Below, one piece after another: positions 20,448 through 29,298 of a stretch of 64,000 bases of DNA. A model generated the notes under the pieces. That model saw only the letters and a program-made list of their open reading frames with translations. It searched no databases and had not been told where the DNA came from. Location: NCBI RefSeq assembly GCF_040126305.1, contig NZ_CP149512.1, forward strand, positions 310,001-374,000, written 5' to 3'. Within the stretch, counting starts at the first letter, position 1. Each line of letters begins with the position of its first letter. This DNA comes from Pararhizobium sp. A13 (GTDB taxonomy: Bacteria; Pseudomonadota; Alphaproteobacteria; Rhizobiales; Rhizobiaceae). The position numbers and the translations under genes were made by a program.

Positions 20448-21662
20448 GTGACGATCAATATCTCGGAACCACAGGACGGCCGGAGGTCCATTCCGGTGGG
20501 GATTTGGGCGCTCGGTTTCGTATCGATGCTGATGGATATCTCTTCGGAGATGATCCATGCCTTGCTGCCGGTCTATATGGTGGCGGTGCTTGGAACGTCG
20601 GCGCTCGCTGTGGGTATCATTGAGGGGATCGCGGAGGCAACCGCTTCGGTCACCAAAGTGTTTTCCGGGGCGCTCAGCGACTGGCTCGGCAAGCGCAAGG
20701 TCCTCGCTGTTATCGGCTACGGTCTCGCCGCCCTCACCAAGCCGATCTTTCCGCTCGCCCCGACAGTGGGATGGCTCGTTGCCGCGCGTTTCATCGATCG
20801 GGTCGGCAAGGGCATTCGCGGCGCCCCGCGCGATGCGCTCGTCGCCGACATCGCTCCACCGCATCTGCGCGGTGCGAGTTTCGGCCTGCGCCAATCGCTC
20901 GATACGATCGGCGCCTTTCTCGGGCCACTTCTCGCCATCGGCCTGATGTGGCTGACGGCAGATCATTTCCAGACAGTGTTCTGGGTCGCCGTCATCCCGG
21001 CGTTTCTGGCGGTTGCACTGCTCGTTTTGGCGGTCAAGGAGCCGAAGCCGACGGAGGGATTGCGCAGGGTCCGCATGCCCTTGCACCGCGACGAACTCGG
21101 CCGCCTCGGCGCGCGCTACTGGTGGGTCGTCGTTGTCGCAACCGTATTTACCTTGGCGCGCTTCAGCGAGGCCTTTCTTGTGCTGCGTGCTCAGTCGGAC
21201 GGCCTGCCGTTCATGCTCATTCCAGCCATCCTCGTGGTGATGAATATCGCCTATGCGCTGTCGGCCTATCCGGCAGGAATATTGTCCGACCGCGTGAACC
21301 GGGTCGCGATGCTGGCGATCGGAATACTCCTGCTCATTGCGGCGGACGTGCTGCTTGCGCTTGTTCCCGGCATCGTCGGCCTGACCGCCGGTGTCGTGTT
21401 CTGGGGCCTTCACATGGGGTTCACGCAGGGCCTGTTCGCGACCCTGGTTGCCGACACCGCGCCGCCGGAACTGCGCGGGACGGGCTTCGGCATGTTCAAC
21501 CTCGTCACGGGTGCCGCGTTGCTGCTCGCAAGTGTCATCGCCGGCATCCTGTGGGACATGGTGGGGCCACAGGGCACATTCCTGGTTGGCGCCGCTTTCT
21601 CACTTCTCGCGCTCATCGGGTTGACGCTTCTGCGCGATCGGTTGCACAGCGCTTCGGGTTAG
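20448..21662 (+). CDS. Major facilitator superfamily transporter
   Basis: A 404-residue protein with about 12 membrane helices. The signature between TM2 and TM3 is present as G-A-L-S-D-W-L-G-K-R-K, and R-F-I-D-R-V-G-K-G-I-R-G-A-P-R-D-A-L motif follows in TM4-loop; the second half repeats it as A-G-I-L-S-D-R-V-N-R. This subgroup is often annotated as drug or metabolite exporters without known substrate. Start is GTG at 20448, 21 bp after the ChrB-like gene, with GGAGGCAATCGA before it. The two genes form one unit; the pair may export an oxyanion or toxic compound, but this is inference. Confidence 0.82.
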   Translation: MTINISEPQDGRRSIPVGIWALGFVSMLMDISSEMIHALLPVYMVAVLGTSALAVGIIEGIAEATASVTKVFSGALSDWLGKRKVLAVIGYGLAALTKPIFPLAPTVGWLVAARFIDRVGKGIRGAPRDALVADIAPPHLRGASFGLRQSLDTIGAFLGPLLAIGLMWLTADHFQTVFWVAVIPAFLAVALLVLAVKEPKPTEGLRRVRMPLHRDELGRLGARYWWVVVVATVFTLARFSEAFLVLRAQSDGLPFMLIPAILVVMNIAYALSAYPAGILSDRVNRVAMLAIGILLLIAADVLLALVPGIVGLTAGVVFWGLHMGFTQGLFATLVADTAPPELRGTGFGMFNLVTGAALLLASVIAGILWDMVGPQGTFLVGAAFSLLALIGLTLLRDRLHSASG

Positions 21663-21707
21663 TCCTTTGCCCCGCTGCTTCATCCGTGCGCCAAACTGGC
21701 TGTCGGC

Positions 21708-22346
21708 TCAGGTCTTCAAATAGCTTATGACGGCGTCGGCGATCAGCGCCTTGTGCCGCTGCGCCGTTTCGGGCACGGACAGATCACGGCGAAAGATCGT
21801 CCCGAACGTGTAGCGGTTCGACACCCGGAAGAAACAAAAGGCGCTGATGAGCATGTGAATGTCGATCGGGTCAGCATTGCGGTGGAATACGCCCTGGGCG
21901 ACACCGCGATCAAGAATCCCGGCGATCGTTTCAATGACGGAGACGTTGAGATCGCGGATTGCCTCGGAGCGCAGCATATGCGCGGCATGGTGGATGTTTT
22001 CAATGCTGACCAGGCGGACGAAATCCGGGTTTGCCTCGTCATGGTCGAACGTGGTGGATACCAGCGTTCTTAGCGCCTCCTCCGGCTCCAGGCTGGATAG
22101 TTTCAGGTCCTCTTCGAGCGTGCGGATCTTTCGGTAGGAGCGCTCGAGGACGGCGAGATAGAGCGCCTCCTTGCTGTCGAAGTAATAGTAGATCATCCGT
22201 TTGGATGTGCGGGTTTTCTCGGCAATGGCGTCCACGCGCGCGCCGGCGAGGCCATGGGTGGCGAACTCCTCCGTGGCAACGATGAGGATATCCTCCTTCG
22301 TTCGCTGTGGATCGTTTTTGCGTCCGTTTTCTGATCGCGCCGCCAT
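21708..22346 (-). CDS. TetR-family regulator of the quinate/shikimate cluster
   Basis: A 212-residue TetR protein: residues about 15-62 form the HTH (I-L-I-V-A-T-E-E-F-A-T-H-G-L-A-G-A-R-V-D, then T-S-K-R-M-I-Y-Y-Y-F), and the rest a helical ligand domain. The ATG at 22346 is preceded by GGGGGAGAAG; longer readings lack family character. It is divergent from the TRAP transporter and quinate genes and probably represses them with a quinate-pathway inducer. A palindrome in the shared promoter region supports this. Confidence 0.85.
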   Translation of the reverse strand: MAARSENGRKNDPQRTKEDILIVATEEFATHGLAGARVDAIAEKTRTSKRMIYYYFDSKEALYLAVLERSYRKIRTLEEDLKLSSLEPEEALRTLVSTTFDHDEANPDFVRLVSIENIHHAAHMLRSEAIRDLNVSVIETIAGILDRGVAQGVFHRNADPIDIHMLISAFCFFRVSNRYTFGTIFRRDLSVPETAQRHKALIADAVISYLKT

Positions 22347-22480
22347 TCCTTGCCACTTCTCCCCCGCTACATTCCTGATTTTCAACGCGAAAGGCAAAGG
22401 GCCAGCGCGCCGCACAACGGCTCCGCTCCGCGTACTGACGAGTCTTATTGAGCTTGTGCACGTCTTTCAAGTTATAGCAC

Positions 22481-22509
22481 TTGACATCCGAACTAGTTAG
22501 TACATTTTA
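22481..22509 (+). promoter_or_regulatory. Promoter with embedded palindrome upstream of the TRAP operon
   Basis: TTGACA (22481-22486) gives a consensus -35 box; a weak -10 (ATTTTA, 22504-22509) stands 17 bp downstream. The palindrome AACTAGTT (22491-22498), extended to the right by AGTAC, lies between them, which is where a TetR-type repressor would block polymerase. The first gene starts at 22626, leaving a leader of about 110 bp. Confidence 0.5.
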
Positions 22510-22625
22510 AAGACATGCTACGAAAGCTTGGAGGAGTGGCCGTAGCGTCCGCCGTCTCGGTCGGCTGTCCTGACCGATCACGGTCATGACGCCGCAAGAC
22601 GCGGTGAACCGCTTGGGAGGAGCAA

Positions 22626-23189
22626 ATGGTCCGGGTAATCGAATTCTGTTTTCTGGTGCTGAAAGCCGCGATCGCGCTGCTGCTTGCGGGCATGGTCGTG
22701 CTCGTTTTCGGCAATGTCGTCCTGCGTTACGCCTTGAACACTGGCATCACCTATTCTGAAGAGCTGTCGCGTATCTTCTTCGTCTGGCTGACCTTCCTTG
22801 GCGCCGTCGTTGCCATGCGCGAGCATGCGCATCTCGGGGTCGATTCCCTGCTGAGGCGGCTGCCGCCGCGCGGTGCGCAAGCCGCTGTCCTCGCGGGCCA
22901 CGCCCTCATGTTGTGGGCGACATGGCTGATGATCAGCGGAAGCTGGGCGCAGGCGGTGATCAATTTGCACGTCGCAGCACCCGCCACCGGCATCTCCATG
23001 GGTGTCTTCTACGGTGCCGGGCTCGCCTTCGGCATTCCCGCGTTCCTGATCATCCTGTGGGACGCCTTTGCCGTCGCCACCGGCCGCATCGATATCGCAA
23101 CCGCGGAATTCGTGCGCGACAGCGAAGATCAGATCGCGCTCGACGATCACCCGGCGGCGCCGCTTGCGCAGCCGACCGTAAAGCTGTGA
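22626..23189 (+). CDS. TRAP transporter small membrane subunit (DctQ type)
   Basis: A 187-residue protein with four membrane segments and the DctQ signatures L-R-Y-A-L-N-T-G-I-T-Y-S-E-E-L-S-R and F-V-W-L-T-F-L-G-A-V-V-A-M-R-E-H-A-H. It couples the periplasmic binding protein to the large permease. The ATG follows GGGAGGAGCAA. It is the first gene of a plus-strand operon Q-M-P-dehydrogenase-dehydratase, so the imported compound is likely a hydroaromatic acid such as quinate or shikimate. The C-terminal 30 residues are charged and cytoplasmic. Confidence 0.92.
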   Translation: MVRVIEFCFLVLKAAIALLLAGMVVLVFGNVVLRYALNTGITYSEELSRIFFVWLTFLGAVVAMREHAHLGVDSLLRRLPPRGAQAAVLAGHALMLWATWLMISGSWAQAVINLHVAAPATGISMGVFYGAGLAFGIPAFLIILWDAFAVATGRIDIATAEFVRDSEDQIALDDHPAAPLAQPTVKL

Positions 23190-23199
23190 GGAGCGCGCG

Positions 23200-24480
23200 A
23201 TGACCGTCACGATTTTTCTCGGCGCCTTGCTTGGTCCCATGGCGCTTGGTGTGCCAATTGCCTTCGCGCTGATCATCAGCGGCGTCGCCCTGATGATGTA
23301 TCTCGGCCTGTTCGACGCCCAGATCGTCGCGCAGAACGTCCTGAACGGCGCCGACAGTTTTCCGCTGATGGCTGTGCCGTTCTTCCTTCTGGCCGGTGAA
23401 GTCATGAATACGGGCGGCCTGTCTCGCCGCATTGTCGATCTCGCCATGGCGATGGTCGGCCATATTCGCGGCGGCCTCGGTTTCGTGGCGATCTTCGCTG
23501 CCTGCATCCTTTCCAGCCTGTCCGGCTCGGCAGTGGCGGATGCAGCCGCTCTCGGCGCATTGCTTTTCCCGATGATGCTGAAATCGGGCCATGACCCGGC
23601 GCGCACGGGTGGCCTCTTGGCTTCGGCCTCGATCATCGGCCCGATCATCCCACCGTCGATCGGTTTCATCCTCTATGGCGTGGTCGGCGGCGTTTCGATT
23701 ACCAAGCTGTTCCTCGCCGGCATTTTTCCCGGCTTAATGATCGCGGCTGCCCTGTGCGTCACTTGGCTGTTCGTTGCCCGCAAGGAGCAGTTCGCTCTGC
23801 CCGCAAAGCAAAGCGGTGCGGTGCGGCTGAAGGCATTCCTCGACAGCATCTGGGCGCTCATGCTGCCGTTGATCATCATTGTCGGGCTGAAGTTCGGCGT
23901 CTTCACCCCGACGGAAGCTGGCGTCGTCGCAGCGGTCTACTCTCTCTTTGTCTCGATGGTGATCTACCGCGAACTGCCGCCCGCCAAGGTATTCCACGTT
24001 TTCGTGGCGGCGGCGAAGATTACCGCGGTCGTGATGTTCCTGGTCGCCTGCGCTGCCGTTTCCGCCTGGCTGATCACGGTGGCGGACGTGCCCGGCGATC
24101 TGGCAAGGCTCGTCGAACCCCTGATGGACAACCAGACGCTCCTGCTGCTCGCGATCATGGGCCTGGTCGTCCTCGTCGGCACCGCCATGGACATGACGCC
24201 GACCATCCTCATCATGACGCCGGTGCTGATGCCGATCATCAAACAGGCGGGCATCGATCCGGTCTATTTCGGCGTCATTTTCATCATCAACAATGCGATC
24301 GGCCTGATCACGCCGCCGGTCGGCACGGTCCTGAACGTGATCTGCGGTGTCTCCAAACTCAACATGGAAGAGCTGATGAAGGGTGTGATGCCCTTCCTGA
24401 TCGCCGAACTGATCGTGCTTCTGCTGCTCGTCCTGTTCCCGCAACTGGTGACCGTGCCGGTTTCCTGGCTCGGACACTAA
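23200..24480 (+). CDS. TRAP transporter large permease (DctM type)
   Basis: A 426-residue permease with 12-13 membrane segments and the DctM motifs P-L-M-A-V-P-F-F-L-L-A-G-E-V-M, G-S-A-V-A-D-A-A-A-L-G, I-I-G-P-I-I-P-P-S-I-G-F and N-A-I-G-L-I-T-P-P-V-G. It carries the sodium- or proton-driven transport step. The ATG is ten bases after the dctQ-type gene; the binding-protein gene follows 55 bp later. Complete. Confidence 0.95.
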   Translation: MTVTIFLGALLGPMALGVPIAFALIISGVALMMYLGLFDAQIVAQNVLNGADSFPLMAVPFFLLAGEVMNTGGLSRRIVDLAMAMVGHIRGGLGFVAIFAACILSSLSGSAVADAAALGALLFPMMLKSGHDPARTGGLLASASIIGPIIPPSIGFILYGVVGGVSITKLFLAGIFPGLMIAAALCVTWLFVARKEQFALPAKQSGAVRLKAFLDSIWALMLPLIIIVGLKFGVFTPTEAGVVAAVYSLFVSMVIYRELPPAKVFHVFVAAAKITAVVMFLVACAAVSAWLITVADVPGDLARLVEPLMDNQTLLLLAIMGLVVLVGTAMDMTPTILIMTPVLMPIIKQAGIDPVYFGVIFIINNAIGLITPPVGTVLNVICGVSKLNMEELMKGVMPFLIAELIVLLLLVLFPQLVTVPVSWLGH

Positions 24481-24535
24481 AGCCTGCAAATTCAACCGGC
24501 CGATGGGAGAACCCGGCCAAATCTGGGAGGAAAAC

Positions 24536-25552
24536 ATGTTGAATAGATTGATGAAATTGGCCCTTGGCCTTGCCGTGCCGTTCGCATTGCTCACCGCCGG
24601 GCCGGCGTTTGCCGAAATCCGTGAGCACCAGCTCAAATTCGCTGCCGCCAATAACAAGGGCCACCCGCAGGTGACCGGCATGGAGAAATTTGCCGAACTG
24701 GTCTCGGCAAAAAGCGGCGGCAAGATCGAAGTCAAGCTCTTCCCCGGCGGCGTGCTGGGTGGCGACGTCCAGACCGTCTCGGCGTTGCAGGGCGGCGTGA
24801 TCGAGATGACGGTGCTGAACGCCGGTATTCTCGCTGGCAATGTCAAGGAGTTCGGTGCAGTTGACCTGCCCTTCCTCTTCAACAGCGGCGAGGAAGCCGA
24901 CAAGGTCATGGACGGCGCTTTTGGCACCGGCCTGATGGAACGCCTGCCTGACACCGGCCTGGTTGGCCTTGCCTATTGGGAGCTCGGCTTCCGCAATCTC
25001 ACCAACAACCGCCATCCGGTCACCAAACTTGAGGATATCAAGGGCCTGAAAATCCGCACGATCCAGTCGCCGATCCCGATCGAGCTGTTCAACACCCTTG
25101 GCGCCAATGCGGTACCGCTGCCCTATACCGAGCTCTACACCGCGCTCGAAACCGGCACGGTGGATGGCCAGGAAAACCCTGCTGCCAACATCCTCAACGC
25201 CAAGTTCTATGAAGTGCAGAAGTACATGACGGTGACCCGTCACCAGTACAACCCGCAGATCGTGCTGATCAGCAAGAAGTTCTGGGACGGCCTCAACGAC
25301 GAGGAAAAGGCTGTCTTTCAGTCGGCGGCCACGGAGGCCCGCGACTATCAGCGCAAGGTTTCGCGCGAACTCGACGCAAAGGCGATCGCGGACATCAAGG
25401 CGACCGGCATGGAAGTCAGCGAACTTCCGGCTGAAGAGACGCAGAAGCTGCGCGATGCGGTCAAGCCGGTGATCGAAAAGTTCAGCACCGAAATCGGCGC
25501 CGATACCGTCGCTGCGCTGTTCAAGGAAATCGACACCCTGCGTGGACAGTAA
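24536..25552 (+). CDS. TRAP transporter periplasmic solute-binding protein (DctP type)
   Basis: A 338-residue DctP protein with a signal peptide (cleavage after A-G-P-A-F-A near residue 26). The conserved arginine that anchors the substrate carboxylate is in G-L-K-I-R-T-I-Q-S-P, and D-G-Q-E-N-P-A follows as usual. The ATG follows GGGAGGAAAAC; upstream codons of the frame are noncoding. Since dehydrogenase and dehydratase genes for quinate/shikimate follow, the substrate is probably quinate, shikimate or dehydroshikimate. Confidence 0.93.
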   Translation: MLNRLMKLALGLAVPFALLTAGPAFAEIREHQLKFAAANNKGHPQVTGMEKFAELVSAKSGGKIEVKLFPGGVLGGDVQTVSALQGGVIEMTVLNAGILAGNVKEFGAVDLPFLFNSGEEADKVMDGAFGTGLMERLPDTGLVGLAYWELGFRNLTNNRHPVTKLEDIKGLKIRTIQSPIPIELFNTLGANAVPLPYTELYTALETGTVDGQENPAANILNAKFYEVQKYMTVTRHQYNPQIVLISKKFWDGLNDEEKAVFQSAATEARDYQRKVSRELDAKAIADIKATGMEVSELPAEETQKLRDAVKPVIEKFSTEIGADTVAALFKEIDTLRGQ

Positions 25553-25613
25553 GCCTGCCGCCGGCCCGCGTAAACGGCGGGCCGGCATCCCCCGATCAAT
25601 GGAACCAGTTGAG

Positions 25614-26474
25614 ATGACCGAGACACTCCTCAAACCGCTAAAGGCCGGATTGATCGGCGCCGGCATCCAGGCGTCGCTCACCCCTGCCATGCATATGCGC
25701 GAAGGCGCGGCACAGGGCTTGCCCTATGAATATGAGCTGATCGACCTCAACCAGCGCGGCGCAGCGCCCGCGGACCTGCCGCAGCTCTTGCGGGAGGCGG
25801 AACTCAATGGTCTTTCCGGACTGAATATCACCCATCCCTGCAAGCAGCGCATCATCCCCTTCCTCGATGAGCTGTCGGACGAAGCCCGCGATCTCGGCGC
25901 CGTCAACACGGTCGTGCTGAAGGGCGGTCGCCGCTTTGGCCATAACACCGACTGGTGGGGGTTTGCCGAAAGCTTTCGCCGTGGCCTGCCCGATGCGGAT
26001 CTGTCGTCTGCCGTGCAGCTTGGTGCCGGCGGTGCGGGCGTCGCCACGGCCTATGCGATCCTCTCGCTCGGTCTAAGGTCGCTCACCGTTTTCGACCGGG
26101 AAATGGACCGCGCCGACGCGCTGGCCACGAGCATGTCCACCCTTTTCCCGGATGCGGACGTCCAGGCTGGAACCGATCTCGTTTCTGCCATGAAAGCGGC
26201 CGCCGGCCTGATCCACGCGACACCAACGGGCATGGAGAAATACCCGGGAATGCCGCTTTCCGCAGACATGCTGGAACCCCGTCATTGGGTCGCCGAGGTC
26301 GTTTACTTCCCCCTGGAGACCGAGCTCCTTGCTGAGGCCAGGCGGCGCGGCTGCAGCACGCTCGATGGCGGTGGCATGGCCGTTTTCCAGGCCGTGGGCG
26401 CCTTCCGCCTGTTTACCGGACGCGAACCAGATGCCACCCGCATGCTCTCTCATTTCAAGGCATTGACCGCCTGA
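25614..26474 (+). CDS. Quinate/shikimate dehydrogenase (AroE superfamily)
   Basis: A 286-residue AroE-fold enzyme. Catalytic K77 and D113 stand in N-I-T-H-P-C-K-Q and H-N-T-D-W-W-G-F; the nucleotide loop is G-A-G-G-A-G. The substrate site has S-L-T-P-A-M-H instead of the S-x-S of biosynthetic AroE, and the C terminus F-R-L-F-T-G-R-E-P-D resembles catabolic quinate/shikimate dehydrogenase of Corynebacterium. It would oxidise quinate to 3-dehydroquinate or shikimate to 3-dehydroshikimate. The start ATG at 25614 was chosen by alignment to the family N terminus; 60 bp separate it from the binding-protein gene. Confidence 0.88.
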   Translation: MTETLLKPLKAGLIGAGIQASLTPAMHMREGAAQGLPYEYELIDLNQRGAAPADLPQLLREAELNGLSGLNITHPCKQRIIPFLDELSDEARDLGAVNTVVLKGGRRFGHNTDWWGFAESFRRGLPDADLSSAVQLGAGGAGVATAYAILSLGLRSLTVFDREMDRADALATSMSTLFPDADVQAGTDLVSAMKAAAGLIHATPTGMEKYPGMPLSADMLEPRHWVAEVVYFPLETELLAEARRRGCSTLDGGGMAVFQAVGAFRLFTGREPDATRMLSHFKALTA

Positions 26475-26499
26475 ACCCGATACCGCCGAGGAGACCAGG

Positions 26500-28389
26500 A
26501 TGAAGACTTCGATCGCAACCGTCTCACTCAGCGGTGATCTGCGCGACAAGTTGGACGCCATTGCCAAAGCCGGCTTCGACGGCGTCGAGATCTTCGAGAA
26601 TGATTTCCTGGTGTTCGACGAAAGCCCCCGACAGGTGGGCCGGATCGTGCGCGACTACGGGCTGGAGATCACGCTGTTCCAGCCTTTCCGCGACTTCGAG
26701 GGCATGCCGGAGCCGCTCAGAACCCGAACCTTCGACCGGGCCGAGCGGAAATTCGACCTGATGCAGGAAATGGGCACGGACCTCGTTCTCGTCTGTTCCA
26801 ACGTCTCGTCTGCTGCGATCGGCGGCCTGGACCGTGCAGCAGCGGACTTCCATGAACTCGGCGAACGGGCGGCCAAACGCGGCTTGCGCGTCGGTTATGA
26901 AGCACTCGCCTGGGGCCGCCACATCAACGACCATCGCGACGCCTGGGAGATCGTGCGTCGGGCCGATCACCCGAACATCGGCCTCATCCTTGACAGCTTC
27001 CACACGCTCTCGCGCAGGATTGACGTCAACTCGATCCGCTCGATCCCGAAGGAAAAGATCTTCATCATTCAGCTTGCAGATGCGCCGCTGATCGACATGG
27101 ACCTGCTTTATTGGAGCCGGCATTTCCGTAACATGCCCGGCGAAGGCGACTTGCCTGTGCTCGACTTCATGAGGGCGGTGGCAGCAACCGGCTACGACGA
27201 CTATCTCTCGCTCGAAATTTTCAACGACCAGTTTCGCGGTGGATCCCCCAAGGCGATCGCACTGGATGGCTATCGCTCGCTGCTCTATCTCGGTGACCAG
27301 GTGCGGCGTGCCGAACCCGAAAGCCTCCTCGCCGTGCCGGACATGCCGGCGCGAGCTGCCGTCGAAGGTGTCGCCTTCATCGAGTTTGCGATCGATGAAG
27401 GCGAAGCGCCACAGCTTGAAGCGCTTATTGCGACACTCGGGTTCCGCAAGGCAGCAAAGCACAAGACCAAGAACGTCGCGGTCTTTCGCCAGGGTGACAT
27501 CAACCTCGTGGTGAACACGGAAAGCCGCGGGTTCGCCGCCTCCTCATATCTCGTACATGGCACGTCCGCCTATGCCATGGGTCTGCTCGTCGACGATGCG
27601 AGAGCGGCGCACAGCCGTGCGGTGGCGCTTGGCGCTGAACCGTTTGCGCAGCCGCTTGATCCCGGCGAGATCGAAATGCCGGCCGTGCGCGGCGTGGGCG
27701 GCGGTATCGTCTATTTCCTCGATCGCAAAAGCGCGCTTGCCCGCATATGGGATGTGGAATTCGAGCCCATGGAGAATACGTCAACGGTGTCGCCGGCGGG
27801 CCTGGAGGTGATCGACCATGTCGCCCAGACCATGCAATATGACGAACTGCTGACGTGGTTGCTCTTCTACACATCCCTGCTGGAGGCCCACAAGACGCCG
27901 GTTGTCGACATCATCGACCCATCGGGTATCGTGCGCAGCCAGGTCGTGGAAAATTCCGCAGGGTCGCTGCGCATCACCATGAATGGTGCCGAGAACCGCA
28001 ATACCCTTGCCGGCCGCTTCATCGCCGAGACCTTCGGCTCCGGCATCCAGCACCTGGCCTTCAGGACCGACGATATCTTTGCGACAGCAGCGTCGCTCTC
28101 GGCAAACGGCTTTGTCTCTTTGGCAATCTCACCGAACTACTACGACGATCTCGAAGCGCGGTTCGGACTTGATCCGCAGATGAGCGAGCAGCTGAGGACG
28201 CACAACATCCTGTATGACCGGGACGAGCACGGCGAGTATTTCCAGCTCTACAGCCCGACCTTCGGCGAAGGCTTCTTCTTTGAAATCGTCGAACGCAGAG
28301 GCTATCGCGGCTATGGCGCCGCAAACGCAATCTTCCGCATCGCCGCGCTGCGCAAACATCTGAGGCCCGCGGGAATGCCGCGCACTTAG
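26500..28389 (+). CDS. quiC: 3-dehydroshikimate dehydratase fused to an HPPD-like domain (QuiC type)
   Basis: A 629-residue two-domain protein. Residues 1 to about 275 are a sugar-phosphate-isomerase/AP-endonuclease TIM barrel with metal-site patterns G-Y-E-A-L-A-W-G, L-I-L-D-S-F-H and L-S-L-E-I-F-N. Residues about 290-620 are a vicinal-oxygen-chelate tandem like 4-hydroxyphenylpyruvate dioxygenase (I-D-H-V-A-Q, I-Q-H-L-A-F-R-T-D-D, F-F-E-I-V-E-R-R-G, giving a His-His-Glu triad). This architecture is that of Pseudomonas QuiC1, which makes protocatechuate from 3-dehydroshikimate. No 3-dehydroquinase gene is in the window, so quinate use would need one from elsewhere. Confidence 0.92.
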   Translation: MKTSIATVSLSGDLRDKLDAIAKAGFDGVEIFENDFLVFDESPRQVGRIVRDYGLEITLFQPFRDFEGMPEPLRTRTFDRAERKFDLMQEMGTDLVLVCSNVSSAAIGGLDRAAADFHELGERAAKRGLRVGYEALAWGRHINDHRDAWEIVRRADHPNIGLILDSFHTLSRRIDVNSIRSIPKEKIFIIQLADAPLIDMDLLYWSRHFRNMPGEGDLPVLDFMRAVAATGYDDYLSLEIFNDQFRGGSPKAIALDGYRSLLYLGDQVRRAEPESLLAVPDMPARAAVEGVAFIEFAIDEGEAPQLEALIATLGFRKAAKHKTKNVAVFRQGDINLVVNTESRGFAASSYLVHGTSAYAMGLLVDDARAAHSRAVALGAEPFAQPLDPGEIEMPAVRGVGGGIVYFLDRKSALARIWDVEFEPMENTSTVSPAGLEVIDHVAQTMQYDELLTWLLFYTSLLEAHKTPVVDIIDPSGIVRSQVVENSAGSLRITMNGAENRNTLAGRFIAETFGSGIQHLAFRTDDIFATAASLSANGFVSLAISPNYYDDLEARFGLDPQMSEQLRTHNILYDRDEHGEYFQLYSPTFGEGFFFEIVERRGYRGYGAANAIFRIAALRKHLRPAGMPRT

Positions 28390-28554
28390 AGTATCCGTCT
28401 ACGATCGGAATGCATGGTATCTCGAACGTCGATGAAACGAAGCTCCTTGTGCGTATCTAGAGAACCAGATTCGATATGGCAAAGCTCTGTATGCCAGCCA
28501 TTTCGAAAACCAGGCCCGGGTAGATAGGGGCGCTTCCATTGGAATTGATGTCTG

Positions 28555-29298
28555 TTATTTCTGAGGGAACTTCACCATCGTGCCGCCACCTGTCGCCTGA
28601 TCGGTGGGGAACACTTCGACGCGCGCCACATCGACATAGACGGGAAGATCGATCACATCGTTGATGATGCGCGCGACATGTTCGGGCTGGATCGACCGAT
28701 ATTCGTCATAAAGGAGGGCCGCGGCCTGACCATCGGGGATCGATGTCCGGTAGAGTTCGGTCTGCACGCGGCCGGGGACGATTTCGCTCACGCGCACGGA
28801 GCTGCCGAGCAGATCGCACCGGAGGTTGTCACAGAACAGGCTGATGCCTGCTTTGGACGGACCATAGGCACCCATATTGGGATAGGGTGCCCGGCCGCCG
28901 CTTGATCCGATGTAGATCAGGTGGCCGCGCTGACGCTCGACCATTCCAGGCAGAATGGCGCGGGTAAGATGCATCGGCGCCTTGAGATTGGTGTCGATCA
29001 TCGCATCGATGTCTGCGGGTTCAATTTGATGGAACTTCGCCCGGCTCGAGAGGATACCGGCGTTGTTGACGAGGATATCGACCTCCACGTCCGCCAATGC
29101 CTCGACGATCGAGGCCGTATTGCGCACATCAGCCTGGATCGGGATGGCACCGGAGCGGTCGGCAAGTTCCTCGAGCGCTTCGCGGCTGCGCCCCACGGCA
29201 TAGACAGTGAGACCTCGGGCGCGAAGCATCGGCACGATAGCTTTACCAATCCCACTGGTCGCGCCGGTGACGACGGCGACGCGGTAGCTATCAGACAT
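28555..29298 (-). CDS. Short-chain dehydrogenase/reductase 1 of the catabolic island
   Basis: A 247-residue classical [11 protein letters not shown] at 11-18 (cofactor), N-N-A-G at 78-81, catalytic S132, Y145 and K149 (Y-G-P-S-K). The basic residue after the second strand (V-G-R-S-R) suggests NADP(H) preference. It overlaps the stop of the next SDR by eight bases, so both form one minus-strand operon. Substrate unknown; sequence resembles YdfG/serine-dehydrogenase-like SDRs. Confidence 0.88.
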   Translation of the reverse strand: MSDSYRVAVVTGATSGIGKAIVPMLRARGLTVYAVGRSREALEELADRSGAIPIQADVRNTASIVEALADVEVDILVNNAGILSSRAKFHQIEPADIDAMIDTNLKAPMHLTRAILPGMVERQRGHLIYIGSSGGRAPYPNMGAYGPSKAGISLFCDNLRCDLLGSSVRVSEIVPGRVQTELYRTSIPDGQAAALLYDEYRSIQPEHVARIINDVIDLPVYVDVARVEVFPTDQATGGGTMVKFPQK

